Shown: piece by piece, positions 15,753 to 23,083 of the stretch | Layout of the letters: each line of letters begins with the position of its first letter | Numbering within the stretch: the stretch's first letter is position 1 | NCBI GenBank assembly: GCA_003576705.1 | Contig: QOZS01000017.1 | Coordinates: 1 to 64,000, forward strand | Direction of reading: 5' to 3' | From: Desertibaculum subflavum | GTDB taxonomy: Bacteria > Pseudomonadota > Alphaproteobacteria > Ferrovibrionales > Ferrovibrionaceae | Length of the DNA stretch: 64,000 bases | Program-made: the position numbers and the translations under genes | The notes under the pieces: generated by a model | What the model was told of the DNA's origin: nothing | What the model saw: the letters and a program-made list of their open reading frames with translations, nothing else | Databases searched by the model: none

Positions 15753-15856
15753 CTCTGGGTCTCGCAAGGTTCGGTTGACGCTAGCGCATGGCGGACGGGC
15801 TTTGAAGGCGATCAACGGGTGCTAAACTCGTGCCAAGCAAACGGAGGACGCCAGGA

Positions 15857-17038
15857 ATGGCCTATATCGAAGGCCGGCTCGTGCACGATGCCGACGCCCA
15901 TATCATGGAGACCGAGGACTTCCTGTCGGCCCTCGCCGACCCGGCCATCCGCGACCGGCTGCCGCGGCTGCATATGGAAGGCCTGGTCGGCTCGGAGACC
16001 GGCAAGCTCGCGAGCGCGGTGAAGAAACACGGCGATCCGGCCTTCCGGGCACAGGACGCGGCCGAGATCATGCTGCGCAAGAACTGGGACGCGACCGGCT
16101 CCTTCCTCGCCCAGGACCGGCCGAAGGCGCTGGACTTGATCGGTGTCGCCAGTCAGCTGATCTTCAACACCTTCGTCAGCGATCATCTGCAGCGACTGGA
16201 GCGCGGCGACGACCTCGCCCTGGTCGAGGGCGCGGCGCGCGCGCATAACCGCGCCATGCTGGAATTCTGCGGGGTGGACGCGCGGCTGTTCCCTTCGCTC
16301 TACGTGCCGCTCGCCGATTTCGATCTGGCCGAGCGCATGGCGCGGGAGGCGATCAAGGCCGGCGCGCGCGGCCTGCTCGTCCCGTCGCGCTGTCCGCGGC
16401 GGCACTCGCCCAGCCATATCGCACTCGATCGCGTCTGGGCCCAGGCCGAGGAGGCGGGGGTGCCGATCCTGTTCCATGTCGGCGGCGGCGGCGAGCTGCT
16501 CGACCCGATGTATTTCGAGAACGGCCTGCCGCCGGTCGCCGATTTCCACGGTGGCGGGGAGAATTTCACCTCGGTCGACTACATGGCGATCCCGGTGCCG
16601 CCGGCGCAGACCATCGCGACCTTGATCATCGACGGGGTGATGGAGCGCTTCCCCAAGCTGAAGTTCGGCGTGATCGAGCAGGGATCGGTCTGGGTGCCCG
16701 GCCTGATGCGCCAGCTCGACAGCGCGCACGAAGCCTTCGCGCGGCACGAAGAGCGCCTGCGCAAGCTCTCGCTCAAGCCCAGCGAGTACATCCGCCGCCA
16801 GCTCCGCGTGACGCCGTACCCGACCGAGGATGTCGGCTGGGTGATCCGCGAGGCGGGGGAGGAGGTCTGCCTGTTCTCCTCCGACTTCCCGCATGTCGAG
16901 GGCGGGCGCGACCCGGTGAAGCGGTTCGAGAAGAACCTCGCCGGCTGCAGCGAGCAGGCGAAGCAGCGCTTCTATCGCGACAATTTCGAGGACCTGATGG
17001 GCAAAGCCGCCATCGCGTCGCTGCCGAAAGCGGCCTGA
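15857..17038 (+). CDS. Amidohydrolase 2 family metal-dependent hydrolase (TIM barrel)
   Basis: The product has 393 residues. It starts MAYIEGRLVHDADAHIMETE, where the DADAHIME segment is the metal-binding N-terminal motif of the amidohydrolase 2 family. Other ligands are in PILFHVGGGGELLD, a central His, and LFSSDFPHVEGGRDP, the C-terminal Asp with HxEG. Related enzymes include decarboxylases such as ACMS decarboxylase and 2-pyrone or hydroxybenzoate-type decarboxylases, so it may be a decarboxylase or a hydrolase. GGAGG lies about 14 bases before the ATG. It is divergent from the N-carbamoyl-type hydrolase operon, with 104 bases between the start codons, and may share its regulation. Confidence 0.85.
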   Translation: MAYIEGRLVHDADAHIMETEDFLSALADPAIRDRLPRLHMEGLVGSETGKLASAVKKHGDPAFRAQDAAEIMLRKNWDATGSFLAQDRPKALDLIGVASQLIFNTFVSDHLQRLERGDDLALVEGAARAHNRAMLEFCGVDARLFPSLYVPLADFDLAERMAREAIKAGARGLLVPSRCPRRHSPSHIALDRVWAQAEEAGVPILFHVGGGGELLDPMYFENGLPPVADFHGGGENFTSVDYMAIPVPPAQTIATLIIDGVMERFPKLKFGVIEQGSVWVPGLMRQLDSAHEAFARHEERLRKLSLKPSEYIRRQLRVTPYPTEDVGWVIREAGEEVCLFSSDFPHVEGGRDPVKRFEKNLAGCSEQAKQRFYRDNFEDLMGKAAIASLPKAA

Positions 17039-17050
17039 ACGACACGGTTT

Positions 17051-17160
17051 CCCAGCCTATGGCTGCCTATGGGAGCCTATGGCGTCCTATGGGAGCCAAT
17101 GATTGCCTATGGCGGCCTAGGATTGCCTATGGCGGCCTATGGAATCCTATGTTTGCCAAC
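17051..17160. repeat. 10-bp tandem repeat array, consensus GGNNGCCTAT, about 11 units
   Basis: From 17051 the sequence falls into eleven consecutive 10-base units, most ending CCTAT. Units 2-4 and 9 match GGNNGCCTAT or GGNNTCCTAT closely, and others carry one or two changes (CCAAT, CCTAG). A higher-order 20-base duplication is also visible: 17101-17120 and 17121-17140 differ at one base. Ten is not a multiple of three and no credible reading frame uses it, so this is not a coding repeat. The period matches about one turn of the DNA helix. It begins 13 bases after the amidohydrolase stop. Confidence 0.9.
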
Positions 17161-17456
17161 GCGTTTCCGGCCTAAGTCGTTGATCCGGAATGACCCTTCG
17201 CCGAATGGGGCGCCCCGGGAGCACTCCGCCGAGCGATTTCCGCTCGCCGACCTGGCCTTGTCGCACAGTCTTCAGTTGTCAAAGAGCGTTGCCGAGGCCA
17301 ACGGCGCGTGGCCGATTTCCGTGACGAAGGAAGATTAACTCAAATCCGTGGAGAAATCAAATAGAAATCCTATTTTACACAAATACGTGACTTAATCTCT
17401 GAGCGAGGCGGTAACCAGCCGGGCGGTATGTTTTTACCAGCGAGCGCGGGGCGAAC
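17161..17456. promoter_or_regulatory. Gene-free leader with AT-rich promoter-like segment before the dipeptidase fusion gene
   Basis: No credible coding frame was found here. The stretch at about 17330-17400 is strikingly AT-rich for this genome (for example AATCAAATAGAAATCC and TTTTACACAAATACG) and is the most likely promoter region for the gene starting at 17457. I could not place -35 and -10 boxes with confidence. A short motif AGTTGTCAAAGAGC occurs around 17273-17286. Its meaning is unknown. Confidence 0.45.
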
Positions 17457-18866
17457 ATGCAGGTTACCTGGGCGGAACTGGCGAGCGGCGCGGCCGAAGC
17501 GCGCGACGGCCAATGGGTCGAGATCGAGGGCTGGTGCATGCCGGCCGGTATCGAAGAGCGGCCGGGCTATCTGATCCTGACCGATGAGCCAGGGTGCTGC
17601 GGCGACTGCTTGCCGGCGGATCCGGCGCGGCGCATCGAGGTGTTCGCCGCCGAACTGATCGATCGCGCCGGTGAGGAGGTCCGGCTCGCCGGGCGCTGGC
17701 GCGTGCTGGATAGGGACAGCGCCGGCTGGCGCTATCAGCTGTATGAGGCCCGCCTGATCGCGGCGCCACGCGCGGCGCCGCACGGCTTCACCCGGCGCGG
17801 CATGCTGGCGGCCGGTGGCCTCTTCACGCTGTCGTCGTGGATGCCGGTGCCGGCCCTTGCGGCGGACGACGCGGCGAAGCTCGCCGCCGCGCGCGAGGCA
17901 ATGGGCGCCCTCACCATCGACCTGCACAGCCATGGCGGCGCGCTGGTCGGGCGGCGCCGCGTGCCCGAGGGCGCGCCCTTCGTGCCGCTGGCCGAGCCGA
18001 TGCGCCAGGGCGGCATGGCGGTGATCTGCCTCACCGTCGTGGCCGACAGCCCGGTGACCGAGGTGACACCGGACAAGCGGATCAAGCCGGTGCGCGACCC
18101 GGCGCCGGGCGAGCTCTACGCCTTCGCCGAGAAGTCGTTCGCGCGGCTGGAGGCGCTGGTGGCGGCGCAGAAGATCGGCATCGTCACGGACGTCGCCGGC
18201 CTGCGCGCGGCGCGGGCCGAGCGGCCCGCCGCCATCGTGGCGAGCGAAGGCGCCGATTTTCTGGAAGGCCGCATCGACCGCGTCGACGAGGCCTATGCGC
18301 GCTGGAAGCTGCGCCACCTGCAGCTCACGCATTACCGCGTCAACGAGCTCGGCGATATCCAGACCGAGCCGCCGGTGCATGGTGGGCTCACCGATTTCGG
18401 CGCCGAGGTGATCCGCCGCTGCAACCGGCTCGGCATCGTGGTCGACGTGGCGCACGGCACCTACGACCTGGTGAAGCGGGCGGCCAAGGTGACGACCAAG
18501 CCGCTGGTCGTCTCGCACAGCTCCTTCACGCCGAAGCCGGGTGCGCGCAGCCGGCAGATTTCCGAGGAGCATGCGCGCGTGGTGGCCAATACCGGCGGCG
18601 TGATCGGCATCTGGCCGCCGGCCTCGATCTTTGCCGATCTCGCCGGCATGGCCGAAGGCATTGCCCGGCTCGCCGACAAGATCGGCGTCGACTTCGTCGG
18701 GCTCGGCACCGACATGATGGGTCTGACCGGACCGTCGGTATTACCGAGCTATCGCAACCTGCCGGAACTCGCCGCCGCGCTGATGGCGCGTGGCTTCGGC
18801 AAGGAGGATCTGCAGAAGATCCTGGGGGGCAATTACCGGCGCGTGTTCGAGGCGACGATCGGCTAA
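17457..18866 (+). CDS. Peptidase M19 (membrane dipeptidase) fused behind an N-terminal OB-like domain with an internal Tat-like signal
   Basis: The product has 469 residues. Residues 1-108 form a small beta-rich domain with GYLILTDEPGCCGDC and VRLAGRWRVLDRD, resembling the OB-like DUF3299 type. Residues 109-136 look like a twin-arginine signal (TRRGMLAAGGLF, then a hydrophobic run ending PALA). From about 150 a renal-dipeptidase (M19) fold follows: TIDLHSHG for the first metal site, ASEGADFL for the bridging Glu region, QLTHYRVNELGD, VDVAHGTYD and VSHSSFTP for further metal His residues, and FVGLGTDMMG near the end. A signal sequence buried in the chain is odd. An internal ATG at 17802 would start just after the arginines and has no ribosome binding site. 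The family hydrolyses dipeptides or D-amino-acid dipeptides in the periplasm. Confidence 0.82.
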   Translation: MQVTWAELASGAAEARDGQWVEIEGWCMPAGIEERPGYLILTDEPGCCGDCLPADPARRIEVFAAELIDRAGEEVRLAGRWRVLDRDSAGWRYQLYEARLIAAPRAAPHGFTRRGMLAAGGLFTLSSWMPVPALAADDAAKLAAAREAMGALTIDLHSHGGALVGRRRVPEGAPFVPLAEPMRQGGMAVICLTVVADSPVTEVTPDKRIKPVRDPAPGELYAFAEKSFARLEALVAAQKIGIVTDVAGLRAARAERPAAIVASEGADFLEGRIDRVDEAYARWKLRHLQLTHYRVNELGDIQTEPPVHGGLTDFGAEVIRRCNRLGIVVDVAHGTYDLVKRAAKVTTKPLVVSHSSFTPKPGARSRQISEEHARVVANTGGVIGIWPPASIFADLAGMAEGIARLADKIGVDFVGLGTDMMGLTGPSVLPSYRNLPELAAALMARGFGKEDLQKILGGNYRRVFEATIG

Positions 18867-18894
18867 TAGGGCCGGTGCCGCTATACTGCTGACC

Positions 18895-19731
18895 ATGAAG
18901 CAGCTGGCCACCGCCGCCTCACGACCCATTCCGCCGGCGCTACGGGGCATCAGCGCGCGGCTGCACCATTTCCCCGGCGGGCGGGTCGAGCTGGCGGCCT
19001 CGCCCTTCGATCTGATCTCCATCCATGTCGGCCAGCCGGTGCGCGTGACATGCCATGGCGACAGCCTCGTGCACCGCCGGCTGCAGGCGCAGGGCGATAT
19101 CGACATCGTGCCGGCCGGCACCGCCGGCTATTGGGAGGATGACGGGCCGGCCAGCGCGCTGGTGCTGCGCCTGCCGCACGATTTCCTGCGGGTGGCAGCG
19201 AACGACATGGGCCTCGACCCGGCGCGCGCGGCGCTGGCGCGGCGGATGCAGATCCGGGATGCGCGGATCGAGAGCTTCGGCTGGAACCTGAAGGCCGAGC
19301 TGGAAGCGCGCCGGCCGGGTCACCGGCTCTATGCCGAGAGCCTCTGCCAGGCGCTGGCCGTGCATCTCCTGCGGCATCATGCGAAGGGAAAGGCCGCTGT
19401 CGTGGTGCGCGCGGGCCTGACGCGGCGCCAACTCGCCCGCGTGCTGCGGCTGATCGAGACCGAGATGGACCGGGAGCTGCCGCTCGCGCGCCTCGCCAAG
19501 GCGGCGGGCCTCGGCCTCTCGCAGTTCAAGGCGTTGTTCAAGCAATCGGTCGGCCTGACGCCGCACCAATATCTGCTGCGTCGACGGGTGGAGCAGGCGC
19601 GGCATCTCCTGGAGGCCGAGCGGATGCCGATCGCCGAGGCGGCGGCGGCGACCGGCTTCGCGCATCAGAGCCACCTCGCCCGCAACATGCGGCGTCTGAT
19701 CGGCGTCACGCCGCGGCAACTGATCGGCTGA
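18895..19731 (+). CDS. AraC family transcriptional regulator
   Basis: The product has 278 residues. The C-terminal 100 residues carry the two helix-turn-helix motifs of AraC/XylS proteins: LARLAKAAGLGLSQFKALFK, then GLTPHQYLLRRRVEQARHLL, then PIAEAAAATGFAHQSHLARN and MRRLIGVTPRQL. The N-terminal half is a cupin-like sensing domain, with LISIHVGQPVRVTCHGDS and a DIDIVPAGTAGYWED segment; the ligand is unknown. The gene starts 28 bases after the dipeptidase fusion stop on the same strand and may be co-transcribed with it. It may instead control the downstream SnoaL and MhpD-like genes; neither is shown by the sequence. Confidence 0.92.
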   Translation: MKQLATAASRPIPPALRGISARLHHFPGGRVELAASPFDLISIHVGQPVRVTCHGDSLVHRRLQAQGDIDIVPAGTAGYWEDDGPASALVLRLPHDFLRVAANDMGLDPARAALARRMQIRDARIESFGWNLKAELEARRPGHRLYAESLCQALAVHLLRHHAKGKAAVVVRAGLTRRQLARVLRLIETEMDRELPLARLAKAAGLGLSQFKALFKQSVGLTPHQYLLRRRVEQARHLLEAERMPIAEAAAATGFAHQSHLARNMRRLIGVTPRQLIG

Positions 19732-19813
19732 TTCGACGCTTCGCCGGCCGATCGTGAGCGACCGCGCGCCGGCCGCGCGGCAATGTCGCGCCCTTGCAAA
19801 GCAGGAGCACGAC

Positions 19814-20179
19814 ATGCCGAGCCGTGAGCGGGTGGAAGCGCTGGTCGCGATGGTGGAAGGCGGCAAGTTCGTCGAGGCGATCGAGCAATTCTATGTCGAG
19901 GGCGCCTCGATGCAGGAGAACCTGGCCGAGAAGCGCGACGGCCGCGACAAGCTGGTGGCGCATGAGAAGGGCGTTTTGGCCCATGTGAAGGATATGCGGG
20001 CGCGCTGCGTGCGGCCGGTCTTCGTCGACGGCGACCGCGTCGCCGTCAACTGGACCTTCGAGTTCACCGATCCGGCGGGCCGGGCGCGCACGCTGAACGA
20101 GATCGCTTGGCAGCGCTGGCAGGGCGACCGCGTGGTGGAGGAGCGATTCTACTACGACCCGTCGCAGATCCGCGGGTGA
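19814..20179 (+). CDS. SnoaL-like / NTF2-fold small protein
   Basis: The product has 121 residues with a cone-shaped NTF2-like pattern: an N-terminal helix (SRERVEALVAMVEGGKFVEAIEQFY), then MQENLAEKRDGRDKLVAHEKG, then beta strands AVNWTFEFTD and LNEIAWQRWQGDRVVEERFYYD. Members of the fold are cyclases, dehydratases or ligand-binding proteins; the active-site residues are not conserved enough to assign one. The start ATG has GCAGGAG upstream. It precedes the palindromic element at 20187 and the MhpD-like gene. A second SnoaL-like gene lies at 22506 on the other strand, so both may serve the same pathway. Confidence 0.75.
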   Translation: MPSRERVEALVAMVEGGKFVEAIEQFYVEGASMQENLAEKRDGRDKLVAHEKGVLAHVKDMRARCVRPVFVDGDRVAVNWTFEFTDPAGRARTLNEIAWQRWQGDRVVEERFYYDPSQIRG

Positions 20180-20186
20180 GCTGATC

Positions 20187-20279
20187 TCACCGCCAAGGAC
20201 GCGAAGAGCGAGAAGGGTCGCCAAGGACATCGTAAGAACGCTTCGCGTTCCTTGGCGCTCGTGGCGCCCTTCGCGGTGA
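20187..20279. repeat. Imperfect inverted repeat element (TCACCGC..AAGG family)
   Basis: The left arm begins TCACCGCCAAGGACGCGAAG and the right arm, read in reverse complement, begins TCACCGCGAAGGGCGCCACG. Both arms then share GAGCG and CCAAGGA segments. The element fills the gap between the SnoaL-like stop (20179) and the MhpD start (20336) and could fold as a long hairpin in RNA. Its style matches the palindromic element at 32718-32808. This looks like a non-coding repeat family member rather than a simple terminator. Confidence 0.7.
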
Positions 20280-20335
20280 ACGATTGACGCCGCATCCACC
20301 GCGCTCGCAATCTCCGGAGAATGGAGGGGCGCGGG

Positions 20336-21118
20336 ATGAGCGAACAGGCGGCGAGGCTTCTGATTGAACATTGGCGGGCCGGGCGGGTGATGGCGGACCT
20401 GCCGCCTGGTCTGAAGCCCCGGACGCGCGCCGAGGGCTATGCCGTGCAGGCATTGTGGGAGCGGGAGAGCGCCAGGCCGCTGTTCGGCTGGAAGATCGCG
20501 GCGACCAGCGTCGACGGGCAGCGGCATATCGGCGTGGACGGGCCGCTTGCGGGGCGGCTGCTCGCCGAACGGGTCGCGGCCGATGGCGCGACCTTGCCGT
20601 TGGCGACCAACCGCATGCGCGTTGCAGAGGCGGAGTTCGCCTTCCGGATGGGGCGCGATCTGCCGCCGCGGGCGACGCCGTACAAGGTCGACGAGGTGCT
20701 GGCGGCGGTGGGGGCGCTGCATATCGGCATCGAGGTGCCGGATTCGCGCTTCGACGATTTCGCGGCCGTCGGCGGGCCGGCGCTGATCGCCGACAATGCC
20801 TGCGCCGACCGCTTCGTGCTGGGTCCGGAGATGCCGGCGGCCTGGCGGGACATGGACCTCGCCGCGCATGCGGTGCGCGGGCTGGTGGCGGGCCAACCGC
20901 CGGTCGAGGGCAGGGGCGCCAACGTGCTGGGTGATCCGCGCGTGGCGCTGACCTGGCTCGCCAACGAGCTCTCCGGTCTGGGCATCACCTTGAAGGCGGG
21001 ACAAGTGGTGACCACCGGCACCTGCGTCAAGCCGCTGCCGATCGCCGAAGGCGATCAGGTCACGGTGGATTTCGGCGCGCTGGGCAGGGCGCGGGTGAGC
21101 TTCGCCAGCGCTTCCTGA
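20336..21118 (+). CDS. mhpD: 2-keto-4-pentenoate hydratase / fumarylacetoacetase-fold (MhpD) family
   Basis: The product has 260 residues, the standard length. MhpD-type features in order: EGYAVQALWERESARPLFGWKIAATS, then MRVAEAEFAFRMGRDLPP with metal-binding Glu residues, GALHIGIEVPDSRF, ADNACADRFVLG, NVLGDPRVALTWLANELS, and LKAGQVVTTGTCVKPLPIAEGDQVTVDFG at the C-terminus. The family hydrates 2-hydroxypentadienoate in meta-cleavage pathways of aromatic catabolism. The start ATG is preceded by GGAGGGGCGCGGG. The gene converges on and overlaps the MhpA-like gene by 64 bases, and both probably act on related aromatic substrates. A vinylpyruvate or oxalocrotonate decarboxylase-like activity is possible. 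Confidence 0.87.
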   Translation: MSEQAARLLIEHWRAGRVMADLPPGLKPRTRAEGYAVQALWERESARPLFGWKIAATSVDGQRHIGVDGPLAGRLLAERVAADGATLPLATNRMRVAEAEFAFRMGRDLPPRATPYKVDEVLAAVGALHIGIEVPDSRFDDFAAVGGPALIADNACADRFVLGPEMPAAWRDMDLAAHAVRGLVAGQPPVEGRGANVLGDPRVALTWLANELSGLGITLKAGQVVTTGTCVKPLPIAEGDQVTVDFGALGRARVSFASAS

Positions 21119-22494
21119 TCGCGCGCCACGCCGAAGATGTAGCGATCCGGCCTGAGGACGACGGCGATGGCGTCGCGCGCCGTCAGCCAGGCGGAGATCT
21201 CGGGTCCGGGCTTTTCGATCGCGACCATGCCGGGTGGGCTGCTTGCGCGGCCCAGCACCGCGAAGCGGTTCCCGACCGCCTCGTCGAGCAGCCGGCCGTC
21301 GGCGAGGCGCGGTTGCGGGAAGAGTCTGCCGTCGCGATGCGCGCCGGGGCCGAGGGCGGGCTGGGGATAGTCGAACATCTCCGGCGCGCCGGACGCGAAG
21401 CGGCGGTCGCGCTCGCGGGCGGCTTCCGGATCGGTCGCCTGGATCACCGCGCCGAGCTTCACCGCGAGGTCGATGAAGGTCTGGACATGCGGCCGGCGCT
21501 CGCTCTCATACGTGTCGAGCAGGGCATCGTCGGCGAGGCCGCGGCAGATGAGGTCGAGTTTCCAGGCGAGATTGGCGGCGTCGCGCATGCCGGCGCACAT
21601 ACCCTGGCCGAGGAAGGGCGGGGTCTGGTGGCAGCTGTCGCCGGCGAGCAGCAGTCGGTCGCGGCGCCAGCCCTCGGCGATGACCGAGTGGAAGGTGTAG
21701 ACGGCGGAGCGCTCGATCACCGCGTCCTCCGGCCCGAGCCAGCGGGCGAGCATCGGCCAGAAGATCTCGGGCTCGGTCATCCGCGCCGGGTCGTCACCCG
21801 GCATCAGCATGATCTCCCAGCGGTGCCGGTCGCCGCCCACATAGACCACTGTCATTGGTCGCATCGGATCGCAGAGTTGGATTGTGAAATCAGGTAGTTC
21901 CCGGGCACGCTTCGAGTTTTGGTCGACCAGCAGATCGACCACCAGCCAGGGCTGGTGCAGGCCCAGATCCTGCTGTCTGGAACCGATGGCGCGGCGCACC
22001 AGCGAGCGGGCGCCGTCGCAGCCGACGACATAGTGGGCCTGGACTGGGCCGGCATCCGGCTGAAGGTGAAGCGTCACATGATCTTTGGTCTCGTCGAGCG
22101 CGACGACCTCGGTGCCGAGGCGGCATTGCACGTTCGGGAAGCGTCCGAGGCCGTCGCGCAGCACCTGTTCCAGCAGCGGCTGGTGGAAGTACCAGTTCGA
22201 GACCCAGCCCTGCGGACCCGGCCCCTCACGGCCGCGGCGGATCATCAGCGTCCGGCCGTCGGGGCTGAGGAAATGCATGCCCTTGGACGAGGGCCGCGCG
22301 GCGGCGGCGATCCGGTCGGCGAGGCCGGCGGACTGGAAGATCCGCATCACCTCGCCGTCGAAATGCACGGCGCGGGGCAGCGGATGGATCCCGGTGTCGC
22401 GCTCCAAAGCGATGACCTGGAGCCCGGCCTGGCCCAGCAGGTTGGCGAGCAGCGCCCCGACCGGGCCGAGCCCGACGATGGCGACGTCGAACAT
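21055..22494 (-). CDS. FAD-dependent aromatic monooxygenase (MhpA / PheA-type hydroxylase)
   Basis: The product has 479 residues. FAD-binding motifs: DVAIVGLGPVGALLAN (Rossmann GxGxxG) with ALERDTG at the end of the second strand, YVVGCDGARSLVR (DG motif), and RLLLAGDSCHQTPPFLGQGM with MRDAANLAWKL (GD motif). These identify a group A flavoprotein monooxygenase close to 3-(3-hydroxyphenyl)propionate hydroxylase. The short C-terminal thioredoxin-like region is present but abbreviated, so the protein is about 70 residues shorter than E. coli MhpA. It starts 11 bases after a SnoaL-like gene on the same strand. The true substrate is not readable. Confidence 0.88.
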   Translation of the reverse strand: MFDVAIVGLGPVGALLANLLGQAGLQVIALERDTGIHPLPRAVHFDGEVMRIFQSAGLADRIAAAARPSSKGMHFLSPDGRTLMIRRGREGPGPQGWVSNWYFHQPLLEQVLRDGLGRFPNVQCRLGTEVVALDETKDHVTLHLQPDAGPVQAHYVVGCDGARSLVRRAIGSRQQDLGLHQPWLVVDLLVDQNSKRARELPDFTIQLCDPMRPMTVVYVGGDRHRWEIMLMPGDDPARMTEPEIFWPMLARWLGPEDAVIERSAVYTFHSVIAEGWRRDRLLLAGDSCHQTPPFLGQGMCAGMRDAANLAWKLDLICRGLADDALLDTYESERRPHVQTFIDLAVKLGAVIQATDPEAARERDRRFASGAPEMFDYPQPALGPGAHRDGRLFPQPRLADGRLLDEAVGNRFAVLGRASSPPGMVAIEKPGPEISAWLTARDAIAVVLRPDRYIFGVARDQEALAKLTRALPSAPKSTVT

Positions 22495-22505
22495 GGGAGG
22501 CAGCG

Positions 22506-22922
22506 TCAGTTGCGGAGCTCGGCCGGCGGCTCTTCCTCTTCGAGGGATTCCATCGAGAGCGGCGAGGATTGATGATGCACCATGCGCCAGGAACCGCTCT
22601 CGCGGGCGAAGGTGTTGGTGGCGACCAGCGTCGCGTTGGGCAGCACTTCGAGGCAGACCACCAGCGCGAAGTCGCCGAGCAGGAAGGCGCGTTCCTTCAT
22701 CTGGCGGAGGTCCGGCTGGTCCGGATTGGCGAAGATGCGCTGCCAGCTCTGGATCACATCGGCGCGGTCGAGCAGCGGCGGCCAGCCGGGATGTACGCAG
22801 ACGACCGGCAGGTGGCTCGCCCAGAGCTTGGCCATGGCCGCCGCGTCGCGTTGGCTGAACGCGGTGTAGAAGGCGCTGTTGGCCTCCAGCACGGCGGCGA
22901 GATCCTGGGTCCTGCTCGGCAT
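22506..22922 (-). CDS. SnoaL-like / DUF4440 NTF2-fold protein
   Basis: The product has 138 residues. The pattern is typical of the ketosteroid isomerase-like group: LEANSAFYTAFSQRDAAAMAKLWA, then VCVHPGWPPLLDRADVIQSWQRIF, and the late strands LVATNTFARESGSWRMVHHQSSP. It starts at a clear ATG and is the first gene of a two-gene minus-strand unit with the flavin monooxygenase (11-base gap). This suggests a helper role in the same aromatic pathway. The C-terminal tail is acidic (MESLEEEEPPAEL). No catalytic residues can be named. Confidence 0.82.
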   Translation of the reverse strand: MPSRTQDLAAVLEANSAFYTAFSQRDAAAMAKLWASHLPVVCVHPGWPPLLDRADVIQSWQRIFANPDQPDLRQMKERAFLLGDFALVVCLEVLPNATLVATNTFARESGSWRMVHHQSSPLSMESLEEEEPPAELRN

Positions 22923-23083
22923 GCGCTCTGTCTCCCCACTTCGGCCCCGAGCAGCGGGGCCACGTTAACCTCCGGCCTTGGATCCGCCACTTTGACTCCT
23001 CACATCGGCATCGGCAATGAGGGGGACGGGCCGAGCGTATCGCGGCCCGAACCGAGGGGCCGGCAGCGCGAGACGGACTGAGT

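Noticed and set aside
17051..17160. CRISPR array
   Set aside because: Units are 10 bases, contiguous, and have no unique spacers or cas genes nearby.
17069..17338. 89-codon frame through the 10-bp array
   Set aside because: Its only pattern comes from the non-triplet repeat, it lacks a ribosome binding site and the remainder is not protein-like.
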